This document shows, in pieces, positions 11,828 to 22,959 of a stretch of DNA of 64,000 nucleotides (the stretch's first letter is position 1; each line of letters begins with the position of its first letter). Source of the DNA: Delphinus delphis (lineage: Eukaryota; Chordata; Mammalia; Artiodactyla; Delphinidae); the NCBI RefSeq assembly GCF_949987515.2, contig NC_082703.1, positions 13,974,680 through 14,038,679 on the forward strand. The letters run 5' to 3'. Under the pieces are notes generated by a model. It saw nothing but the letters and a program-made list of their open reading frames with translations. It was not told the origin of the DNA and did not search any database. Both the position numbers and the translations under genes were made by a program.

Positions 11828-12744
11828 AAAAGAAGTCAGGGTAGGAGATTGGTTCAAGATGGTGGAGTAGAAGGACGAGCTCTCACTCCCTCTTGCAAGA
11901 GCACCAGAATCACAACTAACTGCTGAACAATCATCGACAGGAAGGCACTGGAACTCACCAAAAAAGGTACCCCACATCCAAAGACAAAGGAGAAGCTGCA
12001 GTGAGATGATAGGAGGGGCGCAATCACAATAAAATAAAATCCTGTAACTGCAGGGTGGGTGACTCACAAACTGGAGAACACTTATACCACAGAAGTCCAC
12101 CCACTGGAGTGAAGGTTCTGAGCCCCACGTCAGGCTTCCCAACCTGGGGGTCTGGCAATAGGAGGAGGAATTCCTAGAGAATCAGACTTTGAAGGCTAGT
12201 GGGATTTGATTGCAGGACTTCCATAGGACTGGGGGAAACAGAGACTCCACTCTTGTAGGGCACATACAAAGTAGTGTGCACATCAGGACCCAGGGGAAGG
12301 AGCGGTGACCCCATAGGAGACTGAACCTGACCTACCTGCTAGTGTTGGAGGGTCTCCTGCAGAGGCGGGGGGCACCTGTGGCTCACCAAGAGACAAGGAC
12401 ACTGGCAGCAGAAGTTCTGGGAAGTACTCCTTGGCATGAGCCCTCCCTGAGTCTGCCATTAGCCTGACCAAAGAGCCTGTAGCCTAAAGTGCAGGGTCGC
12501 CTCAGGCCAAACAACCAAAAGGGAGGGAACTCAGCCCCACCCATCAGACAAGCGGATTAAAGTTTTACTGAGCTCTGCCCACCAGAGCAACACCCAGCTC
12601 TACCCACCGCCAGTCCCTCCCATTAGAAACTTGCACAAGCCTCTTAGATAGCCTCAACCACTGGAGGGCACACAGCAAAAGCAAGAAGAACTACAATCCT
12701 GCAGCCTGTGGAACAAAAACCACATTCACAGAAAGATAGACAAG

Positions 12745-13643
12745 ATGAAAAGGCAGAGAGCTATGTACCAGATGAAGGAACAAGATAAAACCCCAGAAAA
12801 ACAACTAAATGAAGTAGAGATAAGCAACCTTCCAGAAAAAGAATTCAGAATAATGATAGTGAAGATGGTCCAGGCCCTTGGAAAAAGAATGGAGGCAAAG
12901 TTTGAGAAGATGCAAGAAATGTTTAATAAAGACCTAGAAGAATTAAAGAACAAACAAACAGAGATGAACAATACAGTAACTGAAACGAAAAATACACTAG
13001 AAGGAATCAACAGCAGAATAACTAAGGCAGAAGAACGGATAAGTGACCTGGAAGACACAATGGTGGAACTTACTGCTGCGGAACAGAATAAAGAGAAAAG
13101 GATGAAAAGAAATGAAGACAGCCTAAGAGACCTCTGGGACAACATTAAACGCAACAACATTCGCATTATAGGGGTCCCAAAAGGAGAAGAGAGAGAAAGG
13201 ACCCGAGAAAATATTTGAAGAGATTACAGTCAAAACTTCCCTAACATGGGAAAGGAACTAGCCACCCAAGTCCAGGAAGCACAGAGAGTCCCATACAGGA
13301 TAAACCCAAAGAGAAACACACAGAGACACATAGTAATCAAATTGGCAAAAATAAAAGGCAAAGAAAAATTATTAAAAGCAGCAAGGGAAAAACAACAAAT
13401 ACCATACAAGGGGACTCCCATAAGGTTAACAGCTGATTTCAGCAGAAACTCTACAAGCCAGAAGGGAGTGGATGATATACTTAAAGTGATGAAAGGGAAG
13501 AACCTACAACCAAGATTACTCTACCCAGCAAGGATCTCACTCAGATTCAAGAGAGAAATCAAAAGCTTTAGAGACAAGCAAAAGCTAAGAGAATTTAGCA
13601 CCACCAAACTAGCTCTACAACAAATGCTAAAGAACCTTCTCTA
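12745..13643 (+). pseudogene. L1 ORF1 (RNA-binding chaperone), frameshifted copy
   Basis: ORF1p binds L1 RNA in the retrotransposition particle. The reading frame starts MKRQRAMYQMKEQDK at 12745. Residues about 35-110 form the heptad-rich coiled coil (MQEMFNKDLEELKNK), and the RNA-binding core begins near LRDLWDNIKRNNIRIIGVPK. A small deletion near 13195-13205 shifts the frame and causes a stop at 13216. The frame recovers by about 13246 (MGKELATQVQEAQ) and runs to KLALQQMLKNLL at 13643, the usual C-terminal end. The overall length fits the family at about 300 codons. The product would be truncated. Confidence 0.92.
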
Positions 13644-13702
13644 ATTGGGAAACAGAAGAGAAGAAAAGGACCTACAAAAACAAACAGAAAACAATTAAGA
13701 AA

Positions 13703-16700
13703 ATGGTAACAGGAACATACATAACGATAATTACGTTAAACATGAATGGATTAACTGCTCCAACCAAAAGACACAGGCTTGCTGAATGGATACAAAAACA
13801 AGACCCATACATATGCTGTCTACAAGAGACCCACTTCAGACTTAGGGACACATCCACACTGAAAGTGAGGGGATGGAAAAAGATATTACATGCAAATGGA
13901 AATCAAAAGAAAGCTGGAGGGGCTTCCCTGGTGGCGCAGTGGTTGGGAGTCCGCCTGCCGATGCGGGGGACACGAGTTCGTGCCCCGGTCCGGGAAGATC
14001 CCACATGCCGCACAGCGGCTGGGCCCGTAAGCCATGGCCGCTGGGCCTGTGCGTCCGGAGCCTGTGCTCCGCAACGGGAGAGGCCACAACAGTGAGAGGC
14101 CCACGTACTGCAAAAAAAAAAAAAAAAAAAAAAAAAAGAAAGCTGGAGAAGCAATACTCATATCGGATAAAATAGACTTTAAAATAAAGAATATTACAAG
14201 AGACAAGGAAGGACAGTACGTAATGGTCAAAGGATCAATCCAAGAAAAAGACATAACAATTATAAATATATATGCACCCAACATAGGAGCATCTCAATAC
14301 ATAAGGTAACTGCTAACAGCTATAAAAGAGGAAATAGACAGTAACACGGTAATAGTGGGCGACGTTAACACCTCACTTACACCAATGGACAGATCACTGA
14401 AACAGAAAATTAGTAAGGAAATACAAGCTTTAAATGGCACAGAGACCAGATAGATTTAATTGATATTTATAGGGCATTCCATCCAAAAACAGCAGATTAC
14501 GCTTTCTTCTCAAGTGCACATGGAACATTCTCCAGGACAGATCACATCTTGTCTATGTGACCAAGCCTCAGTCACAAATCAAACCTTGGTAAATTTAAGT
14601 AAACTGAAATCATATCAAGCATCTTTTCTGACCACAACGCTATGAGATTCGAAATCAATTACAGGGAAAAAATCGTAAAAGACACAAGCACATGGAGGCT
14701 AAACAATACATTTCTAAATAACCAAGAGATCACTGAAGAAATCAAAGAGGAAATCAAAAAATACCTAGAGACAAATGACAATGAAAACACGACGATCCAA
14801 AACCTATGGGATGCAGCAAAAGCAGTTCTAAGAGGGAAGTTTATAGCTATACAATCCTACCGCAGGAAGCAACAAACATCTCAGACAACCTACGTTACAC
14901 CTAAAGGAACCAGAGAAAGAAGAACAAACAAAACCCCAAGTTAGTAGAAGGAAAGAAGTCATAAAGATCAGAGCAGAAATAAATGAAATAGAAACAAAGA
15001 ACACAATAGCAAAAATCAATAAAAATAAATGCTGGTTCTTTGAGAAGATAAACAAAATTGATAAACCATTAGCCAGACTCATCAAGAAAATGAGGACTCA
15101 AATCAATAAAATAAGAAATGAAAAAGGAGAAGTTACAACATCGCCATAGTTACAACATAGTTAAACCGCTGACATACAAAGCACCCTAAGAGGCTACTAC
15201 AAGCAACTCTACGCCAATAAAATGAACAACCTGGAAGAAATGGACAAATTCTTAGAAAGGTATATAACCTTCCAAGGCTGAACCAGGAAGAAATAGAAAA
15301 TATGAACAGACCAATCATAAGTAATGAAATTGAAACTTTGATTAAAAATCTTCCAATAAACAAAAGCCCAGGACTAGATGGCTTCACAGGTGAATTTTAT
15401 CAAACATTTAGAGAAGAGCTAACACCCATCCTTCTCAAACTCTTCCAAAATATTGCAGAGGAAGGAACATTCCCAAACTCATTCTACGAGGCCACCATCA
15501 CCCTGATACCAACACCAGACAAAGATACTACAAAAAAAGAAAATTACAGACCAATATCACTGATGAATATAGAGGCAAAAATCCTCAACAAAATACTAGC
15601 AAACAGAATCCAACAACACAGTAAAAGGATCATACATCATGATCAAGTGGGATTTATCCTAGGGGTGCAAGGATTCTTCAATATACGCAAATCAATCAAT
15701 GTGATACACCATATTAACAAACTGATGAAGAAAAACCACATGATCATCTCAATAGATGCAGAAAAAGCTTTTGACAACACCCATTTATGAAAACAACTCT
15801 CTAGAAAGTGGGCATAGAGGGAACCTATCTCAACATAATAAAGGCCATATATGACAAACCCACAGCAAACATCACTCTCAATGGTGAAAAACTGAAAGCA
15901 TTTCCTCCAAGATCAGGAACAAGACAAGGATGTCCACTCTCACCACTATTATTCAACATAGTTTTGGAAGTCCTAGCCACGGCAATCAGAGAAGAAAAAT
16001 AAAAGGAATCCAAATTGGAAAAGAAGAAGTAAAACCGTTACTGTCTGCAGATGACATGATACTATACAGAAAGAATCCTAAAGATGCCACCAGAAAACTA
16101 CTAGAGCTAATCAATGAATTTGGTAAAGTTGCAGGATACAAAATTAATACACAGAAATCTCTTGCATTCCTATACACTAATGATGAAAAATCTGAAAGAG
16201 AAATTAAGGAAACACTCCCATTTACCACTGCAACAAAAAGAATAAAATACCTAGGAATAAACCTACCTAGGGCAACAAAAGACCTGTATGCAGAAAACTG
16301 TAAGACACTGATGAAAGAAATTAAAGATGATACAAACAGATGGAGAGATATACCATGTTCTTGGATTGGAAGAATCAATATTGTAAAAATGACTATATTA
16401 CCCAAAGCAATCTACAGATTCAATCCAACCCCTATCAAATTACCAATGGTATTTTTTACAGAACTAGAACAAAAAAATCTTAAAATTTGTATGGAGATAC
16501 AAAAGACCCCAAATAGCCAAAGCAGTCTTGAGGGAAAAAAACAGGGCTGGAGGAATGAGACTCCCTGACTTCAGACTATACTACAAAGCTACAGTAATCA
16601 AGACAATATGGTACTGGCACAAAAACAGAAATATAGATCAATGGAACAGGATAGAAATCCCAGAGATAAACCCACACATCTATGGTCAAGTAATCTATGA

Positions 16701-17789
16701 CAAACGAGGCAAGGATATACAATGGAGAAAAGACAGTCTCTTCAATAAGTGGTGCTGGGAAAACTGGCCAGCTACATGTAAAAGAATGAAATTAGAACAC
16801 TCCCTAACACCATACACAAAAATAAACTCTAAATGGATTAGAGACCTAAATGTAAGACCGGACACTATAAAACTCTTAGAGGAAAATATAGGAGGAACAC
16901 TCTTTGACATAAATCACAGCAAGATCTTTTTTGATCCACCTCCTGGAGTAGTGGAAATAAAAACAAATAAACAAATGGGACCTAATGAAACTTGAAAGCT
17001 TTTGCAAAGCAAAGGAAACTACAAACAAGACAAAACGACAACCCTCAGAAGGGGAGAAAATATTTGCAAATGAATCGAAGGACAAAGGATTAATCTCCAA
17101 AATACATAAACAGCTCATGCAGATCAATATTGAAAAAAACAAGCAACCCAATCCAAAAATGGGCAGAAGACCTAAATAGACATTTCTCCAAAGAAGACAT
17201 ACAGATGTCCAAGAAGCACATGAAAAGCTGCTCAACATCACTAATTATTAGAGAAATGCAAATCAAAACTACAATGAGGTATCACCTCACACCAGTTAGA
17301 ATGGGCATCATCAGAACATCTACAAACAACGCATGCTGGAGAGGGTGTGGAGAAAAGGGAACCCTCTTGCACTGTTGGTGGGAATGTAAGTTGATACAGC
17401 CACTATGGAGAATAGTATGGAGGTTCCTTAAAAAACTAAAAATAGAACTACCATATGACCCAGCAATCCCACTACTGGGCATGTACCCAGAGAAAACTAT
17501 AATTCAAAAAAACACATGCACCCCAATGTTCACTGCAGCACTGTTTACAATAGCCAGGTCATCAAAGCGACATAAATGCCCATCGACGCAACATAAATGC
17601 CCATCAACAGACGAATGGGTAAAGAAGATGTGGTACATATATACAACAGGATATTACTCAGCCATAAAAAGGAACAAAATTGGGTCATTTGTAGAGATGT
17701 GGATGGATCTAGAGACTGTCATACATAATGAAGTAAGTCTGAAAGAGAAAAAGAAATATCGTATATTAACGCATATATGTGGAACTTAG
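13703..17789 (+). pseudogene. L1 ORF2 (endonuclease / reverse transcriptase), broken by SINE and frameshifts
   Basis: ORF2p nicks target DNA and reverse-transcribes L1 RNA. The start is MVTGTYITIITLNMNG, which carries the endonuclease Asn. CLQETH, with the catalytic Glu, follows at about codon 40. A SINE interrupts the frame after GNQKKAG at 13920. The reverse transcriptase region is readable in pieces: [15 protein letters not shown] at about 15358, [12 protein letters not shown] at about 15925, and the active site as SADD rather than F/YADD at about 16045. The C-terminal Cys-rich region ([17 protein letters not shown]) is near 17340. The frame changes at least four times, and the copy ends at the usual ILTHICGT. 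Confidence 0.93.
13920..14133 (+). mobile_element. Short cetacean SINE inside L1 copy A ORF2
   Basis: The unit begins ggggcttccctggtggcgca and ends gcccacgtactgc with an A tail of over 20 bases. The 15-bp duplication aaaagaaagctggag lies at 13905-13919 and 14134-14148. A long uninterrupted A tail and a perfect duplication suggest a fairly recent insertion, certainly later than the L1 host. Confidence 0.96.
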
Positions 17790-18034
17790 AAAAGTGGTAC
17801 AGATGATCTGGTTTGCAGGGCAGAAATAGAGACAGAGATGTAGAGAACAAACGTATGGACACCAAGAGGGGAAAGTGGTGTTTGGGGGTGTGGTGGTGGT
17901 GGTGGGATGAACTGGGAATTTGGGATTGACCTGTATACACTAATATGTATAAAATGGATAACTAATAAGAACCTGCTGTATAAAAAAATAAAATAAAATT
18001 CAAAAATAAAAGAAAAGAAAAGAAGTCAGGGTAG

Positions 18035-18861
18035 TGCTAAGGTAAATCAGAGAGCAGATTCAAGCCTTGGGACTTTGGGCCATGTCCAGCATAGGAGCTT
18101 TTCCTGGAAGTTTGCCTCGTGGGATAACCCTGAATGTGCTTTGTAAGTTACACAGCACAGGAAGAAATCACATATGAAATGCTGGAACTGGGGGTGGAAT
18201 CACAGAGGAAGAGGAGGTTATAGAGCATACACAGGGGTTTTAAAATACATTCAAAGACAGAGTCTGGAGGAAGATCCCCCAGAGTATTAACATCTCTGAA
18301 TGACGAAATTATTGGTGTTGTTATTTTCCCTGTGATGCTATCCTGTATTTTCCAATGTTTGTATGTGTTGTGTTTGTAAGGAAAAGAGTTATTTTTATTT
18401 TTAACATGATAATTGAGGGATATGCAGAAAAGTCCATAGAAAAGACTCAGAAGGTGGTGGAGTAAGAGATCAATCTTCGTTTTTTTTAATACTTTCTTGG
18501 CATTTTCTAATTGTTTTGCAATGAAACTGCATTCCATTTCCCATCAGAAAAAAAAAAAAACAGTTTTTTAAATGCATCCTCAATGGATTGTGGAGAAATG
18601 TTTTGTTTTCACAGCTAAGATGAAACAGGGTGGGAGGGGGAGGGATTTTCTCAGTGATTTGTTAGGTCTGGTTCATTAGAGGTCCACCTCAAGCCCAATG
18701 CTGTCAAAATTATTTACTAAGCATTTATTAAATAGTTAGGACTGTGCAAGAGTTCATTTGCTTCATTCATTCATTCAGAAATATTTTTATAACTATGCTT
18801 GCCTGTCCTGAAGAAACTTTCTGTCTTGCTGAGAATATAGATAAGTTAACAAACTATTATA
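18035..18861. other. Mostly unassigned; an L2-like trace at 18755-18840
   Basis: Nothing is recognisable in 18035-18740. The stretch ttcattcattcattcagaaatattt and what follows resembles the minus-strand 3' end of an L2 element, weakly. Poly-A at about 18549-18560. Confidence 0.35.
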
Positions 18862-19217
18862 GTCCTTCCTCAATATCCACGGGGGCTTGGTTCCAGGATC
18901 GCCCCCTGACCCATGCCATACCAAAATCTCAGGATGCTCACGTGCCCTATATAAAATGGTGCAGGGACTTCCTTGGCAGTCCAGCAGTTAAGACTCTGTG
19001 CTTCCACTGCTGGGGCCACAGGTTCAATCCCTGGTTGGGGAACTAAGATCCTGCATGCCATGCAGCATGGCCGAAAAAGCAATAATAATATAAATAAATA
19101 AATAAAATGGTGCAGCACAGTTTGTGCTCTGTATCCGAGGGTTCTGCATCCACGGATTTGGATCTGCAGTTGGTTGAATCTGAGGATGCAGAACCGGAGG
19201 ATACACAGAGCCAACTG
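18862..19217 (-). mobile_element. MER2-like Tigger (Tc1/mariner) MITE split by a CHR-1 SINE
   Basis: The ends correspond to the MER2 inverted repeats: gtccttcctcaatatccacg on the left, and gagccaactg followed by TA on the right. Flanking TA dinucleotides fit Tc1/mariner targeting. The long middle of the consensus is missing; caagtcccttatataaaat-like text passes almost directly to ggttctgcatccacgg. With the SINE removed the copy is about 205 bp. Confidence 0.85.
18965..19101 (+). mobile_element. CHR-1-type SINE
   Basis: The head reads ggacttccttggcagtccag, the B box region caggttcaatccctgg, and the tail is a taaa microsatellite. A 14-bp duplication, ataaaatggtgcag, flanks it at 18951-18964 and 19102-19115. 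It lies inside the MER2-like MITE, which gives an order of insertion. Confidence 0.93.
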
Positions 19218-19226
19218 TATAGCACA

Positions 19227-19390
19227 GCAGTGGTTCTTAAAATTTAGCATGCATCAGGATCATCTGAGGGGGTACTTCTTAAATCATAGGTTGCTGGGCT
19301 CTATCTTCAGACTTTCTGAGTCGGTCAGTCTGATCCCAGATGATATTGGTGCTGCTGACCTGGGCTTCGCCCTTGGAGGACCACTGTATT
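19227..19390 (+). mobile_element. MER5-like hAT MITE
   Basis: It begins cagtggttcttaaaatttag and continues with catcaggatcatctgag, gttgctgggctc and tctgagtcggtcagtctg. It ends ggaggaccactg, an inverted copy of the start. This order is that of the MER5A consensus. The 8-bp target duplication has decayed. Confidence 0.85.
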
Positions 19391-19818
19391 ATAAATGCTT
19401 GAAAGAGAGATAGCAGGTAGGGTGCTCTGGGAGCTCTGAGTTGCACCTCCATCAGATGGTGCGTCCCTATTGAAAGCTTTGAAAGTTGGGATGGGGGGAA
19501 AGGGAGAGGACGGGCCTGCAAGGCAGGATTTGCAATTAGTCCATGGAATCCTTGAAGCCTTACCAGGTAGATCTCTAGCCTACCATGCTGCCTCTTTCTG
19601 GATCTGACAACAGCCATTAACTCTTTTCCTGCTACTCTCTGGGACAGAATTCTCCCAATTCCATTTCTCTCCTACTTCCTCCCAAAACATTTTCCAGGCT
19701 CCAATGAAATCAGATATTCTACCTCTTCCAAAAAAGGACAGGCTTCCACCTGTAGGTGGCTAAAAATTGGCCTCAAAATAAAAAGGATCCCAAAGTACTT
19801 AAAACCGTGTTGAAGCCA
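19391..19818. other. Unassigned sequence
   Basis: I see no recognisable feature. Confidence 0.5.
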
Positions 19819-20186
19819 TGATGTAGGCTGAATGTTTGTGTCCCCCCAGAATGCATGTGTTGAAACCTAACCCCAAATGGGATTGTATTAGGAGGTGGGG
19901 GCCAATGGGAAGTGATTAGATCATAAGGGTGGAGCCCTCATGAATGGGATTAGTGCCCTTATAAAGAGTCCCCAGAGAGTGCCTTTGCTTTCTCTGCCAC
20001 ATGAGGACCCAGTGAGAAGCTGACCTGGTCTATGAACCAGGAAGCCAACCATCATCAGACACGGAATCTATCAATACCTTGATCTTGGACTGCTAAGCCT
20101 CCAGAACTGTGAGAAATAAATTTCTATTTTATATAAGCCACCCAGTCTATGGTATTTTGTTATAGCAGCCTGAACGGACTAAGGCA
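19819..20186 (+). mobile_element. MaLR solo LTR (MST/MLT1 type)
   Basis: The LTR runs from tgatgtaggctgaatgtttg to gaacggactaaggca. Internal landmarks include gttgaaacctaaccccaaa, cttataaagagtccccagag and gagaaataaatttctatttt with the polyadenylation signal. At about 368 bp it is close to full length for the group. No internal retroviral sequence lies beside it, so it is a solo LTR. Confidence 0.92.
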
Positions 20187-21584
20187 CACCATTAGACACA
20201 TGAAAGCATAAACTCGCCACTAGTGAGACAGATCACTAAAATTCAAGCCCTTTAAGAAGGAGGCTTTGATAATAATATGAGTACGATTAGGGCCTGCAGA
20301 GACTCTTCTGGGCATGGGAGGAAGACAAGGACCAACACCCACAACACTGGAAATGCTAATGAAACTGACCATGTTGGGTAAAGCCTTTGCTGAGGATGCA
20401 GTGACCCTGTGTAGTGACTCTGTTTTATAAGTGCATAATGTAACCAATGGTTTATCCAAGCCTGTGATCATAAAATGTTACAAAGGCTTCCTATATTATT
20501 AAAATAGTAAGGCCACTTATAAAATACTTTATGGATGAAGGTCAAAAAGATGATTACAGTGTTCCCTGGGTAGAAGTTCAGCTATATACAGGCTAAAAGC
20601 CAAACAGAAATGTCACAAGCTTCATTTTCTGCACCCACGAACATTGTATTTTGTCAACTAGGGCAGAGTTTAAATGTACCAGGACAGCTAACTCTTTAAA
20701 AGGATCCATAGAGCATATAATATTGCAGTAGTATACATACTCTCTAATTTATATTTTATATAAACTTGGAGTTTTACATATTAGGTGTCAGGGGTTATAT
20801 CTGCAAATCTGAACGTCTGTAAGAGAGTCAGTATGTCATTACCTCATTTTTTCTCTTGAACAAATGTGTGTGTTTAAGGACCAAATATGAGAACAGCATA
20901 GAGAGGGGAAATTTTGGAGTCAAATTCATGCAGGTGAAATGATTTGTAGATCTCTCTTTTAACCTGGTGAATATTACCACTCACTTGTTCTTTCTTTCCC
21001 TTTCCTTGTCTTGCAGCTGATCTGATTTCTATTCCTCTATGTCTTAGGATACTACTTAGGGCAGTGAGAATACCATCCGTGAGAACGTTTTTCCCCAAAT
21101 GCTTCATTTTACATTTTACCTCCAGATAGGTTACGGATAGAGTTGATTTAAGCTCTTGTTTGTACATTACTTCAGGGCATCAGAGTTTCGTGATTCTCTT
21201 TTAAAAGTGCTTATCTTGCATGTAAGAACTAGCCTGGTGAGCAAAAGATGAGGTGGAAATTATTATACCCAGTTTACAGATAGGAAAACCAGGACAATAT
21301 AAATAAAAATCTTTGTTTTGAAATGGCATTTGTTCTTTAGAAATACCACCAAAATGGTCCTGGAAATATGTTTTACTACTTGTCAGAAAAAAAAAAGATT
21401 TTTTTTAATACACACCTAAATAAATTCCACAGAGGAATAAGGAGGTTAAACGTAAAAACTAAAATGAAACAAACACTGGGAAAACAGTGAATATTTACTT
21501 GATTTCAGAATAGGGTTGGATTTTCTAAGAGCCATAAAGGAAATCACCACATTTGATTATTATGTATATCTTTTAAAAGTTCTG
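20187..21584. other. Unassigned sequence, possible small MIR trace near 21240-21295
   Basis: The text attatacccagtttacagat at about 21260 recalls the minus-strand MIR core. Otherwise nothing is recognised. The 97-codon minus-strand frame at 20874-21167 has no family features. Confidence 0.4.
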
Positions 21585-21880
21585 TCCATCTAAAAATACC
21601 ATAGACAAAATAAGTGAAAGACAAGTTTAAAAAAATATTTGCAACATACATGAAGCGATGGTATACAATAAAAAGAAACTGTAAAAATCAATTAAATTTA
21701 GCAAAATTATTGAACAACCTGGACAATTCACAAAAGGAGAAATGCAAATAGCAAATACACATATGAAAATTTTGGACTACATTATTTATGAAATGCACAT
21801 TATGATTGTGCATACCCAACTAGCAAAGAGTTTTAAAGATGCAAAATTCCTGCTAATGAGTGTGGTTTAGTGGATGTACA
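21585..21880 (+). mobile_element. L1M fragment (ORF2 C-terminal region)
   Basis: The sequence gacaagtttaaaaaaatatttgcaa, followed by cacaaaaggagaaatgcaaa, resembles the region downstream of reverse transcriptase in old L1 elements. It is heavily decayed and the boundaries are approximate. Confidence 0.5.
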
Positions 21881-21894
21881 CATACACAGCTGTC

Positions 21895-22037
21895 CCTTGG
21901 CATCCTCGGGGAATTGGTTCCAGTACCCTTGCCATACCAAACTCTGCAGATACTCAAGTCCCTTATATAAAACAGTGCAGTACAGTTTGCTCTCCATATC
22001 TTCAGATTCTTCATCCCCAGATATGGAGGGCCAACTG
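21895..22037 (-). mobile_element. MER2-like Tigger MITE, internally deleted
   Basis: The same family as the element at 18862: it starts ctgtcccttggcatcctcgg, passes through caagtcccttatataaaac, and ends gagggccaactg followed by TA. It lacks most of the consensus middle. No SINE is inserted here. Confidence 0.85.
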
Positions 22038-22129
22038 TACTATATAAACTATAAGACTTTGTGGGCAACTGGCAGTAAGTATTAAGTGCCTTAAAGGTGC
22101 CTATTACCTTTTTTCCCCCTGGTCCCCTT

Positions 22130-22600
22130 GGCCTTGTATATTTTTGGTTTTACAAATTTATTGGGGTATGATTGATATACCATAAACTGCACATATTTTA
22201 AGTGAACAGTTTGAAAAGTTTGATACACATATACACCCATAAAACTATCATCACAATCAAGCAAATGACCCCCAAATGTTTCTTTGTGTCCCTTTATGAT
22301 CTATTCCTCTTTCCATCTCCATCCCCAAGTAAATGCTGCTGTGCTTTCTGTCACCATAGATTAATTTACATTTTTTAGAATTTCATACACATTAAATAAT
22401 GCAGTACATCCTTTTTTTGGTCTCTGCTTATTCACTCAACATAATGATTGTGAGACTTATCCATGTTGTTGCATGTGTCTAGTTAATTCCTTTTTTTTTG
22501 CTGAGTAATATTCTATTTATGAATATAACCATAATTTATTCATTCACATGTCAACTGGCATAAAATTGTCCATTATCTTTTTCTAGATGTTTATTCTAAG
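22130..22600 (-). mobile_element. L1M 3' region, minus strand
   Basis: The plus strand reads aatttattggggtatgattg, cataaactgcacatatttta, actatcatcacaatcaag, and tccatgttgttgcatgtgtc. This is the reverse complement of the 3' UTR and ORF2 tail of an L1M element. Confidence 0.8.
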
Positions 22601-22604
22601 GAAA

Positions 22605-22920
22605 TAATAAGAGATTTGTTCAAAGATTTACATACAGGGATATATATTACAGCATTGTTTACATTATCAAAAAATATTAGAGGCTATGTCCAACAGTAAG
22701 AAATAAATCAAGCAATTATAATCAATCCATTCAAAGAAAATGCAGCATTTAAAAACCACATTTTCAAAGAATTTTTAATCAACACAGGAAAGTCTTCATA
22801 TATAATGTTAACTTTTTAAAAAGGGATAAAAAATTCATTATCTTAATTTTGTAAACTTAAATCATTGAAGTACTATTAGAAAGCAGAGGTGAATTCTATT
22901 ATAACATGTATATGAGGAAG
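22605..22920 (+). mobile_element. L1ME/HAL1-type 3' fragment
   Basis: Blocks such as aggaaataataagagatttg, acagcattgtttacattatc and ttttcaaagaatttttaatc follow the 3' end of an old L1ME or HAL1-like element. It lies head to head with the minus-strand L1M fragment before it. Confidence 0.6.
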
Positions 22921-22959
22921 GTTGTCTAAGATTGAAAATCCAGAAGTAAAAAAGAAAAG

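Larger units (their letters stand above)
11845..18017 (+). mobile_element. Full-length LINE-1 (copy A) with 17-bp target duplication
   Basis: The element starts at an L1 5' UTR (gattggttcaagatggtgg) and carries ORF1, a 58-bp inter-ORF gap, ORF2 and a short-type 3' UTR ending cctgctgtataaaaaaataa with an A-rich tail. A perfect duplication, aaaagaagtcagggtag, flanks it at 11828-11844 and 18018-18034. Without the inserted SINE it is about 5.9 kb, the normal length. Both ORFs are broken, so it cannot move itself. Copies B and D belong to the same lineage. Confidence 0.96.

Noticed and set aside
12726..13166. 146-codon minus-strand frame (and similar at 39734-40129 and 42596-43180)
   Set aside because: These are antisense shadows of L1 ORF1 or ORF2; the A-rich L1 coding strand leaves few stops on the opposite strand.
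13842..14284. Overlapping open frames on both strands reading as Leu/Arg/Pro-rich proteins (similar ones at 10928-11259, 24977-25349, 28552-28919, 61482-61776)
   Set aside because: All lie within short SINE copies, recur nearly unchanged at each copy in either orientation, and have no protein family features.
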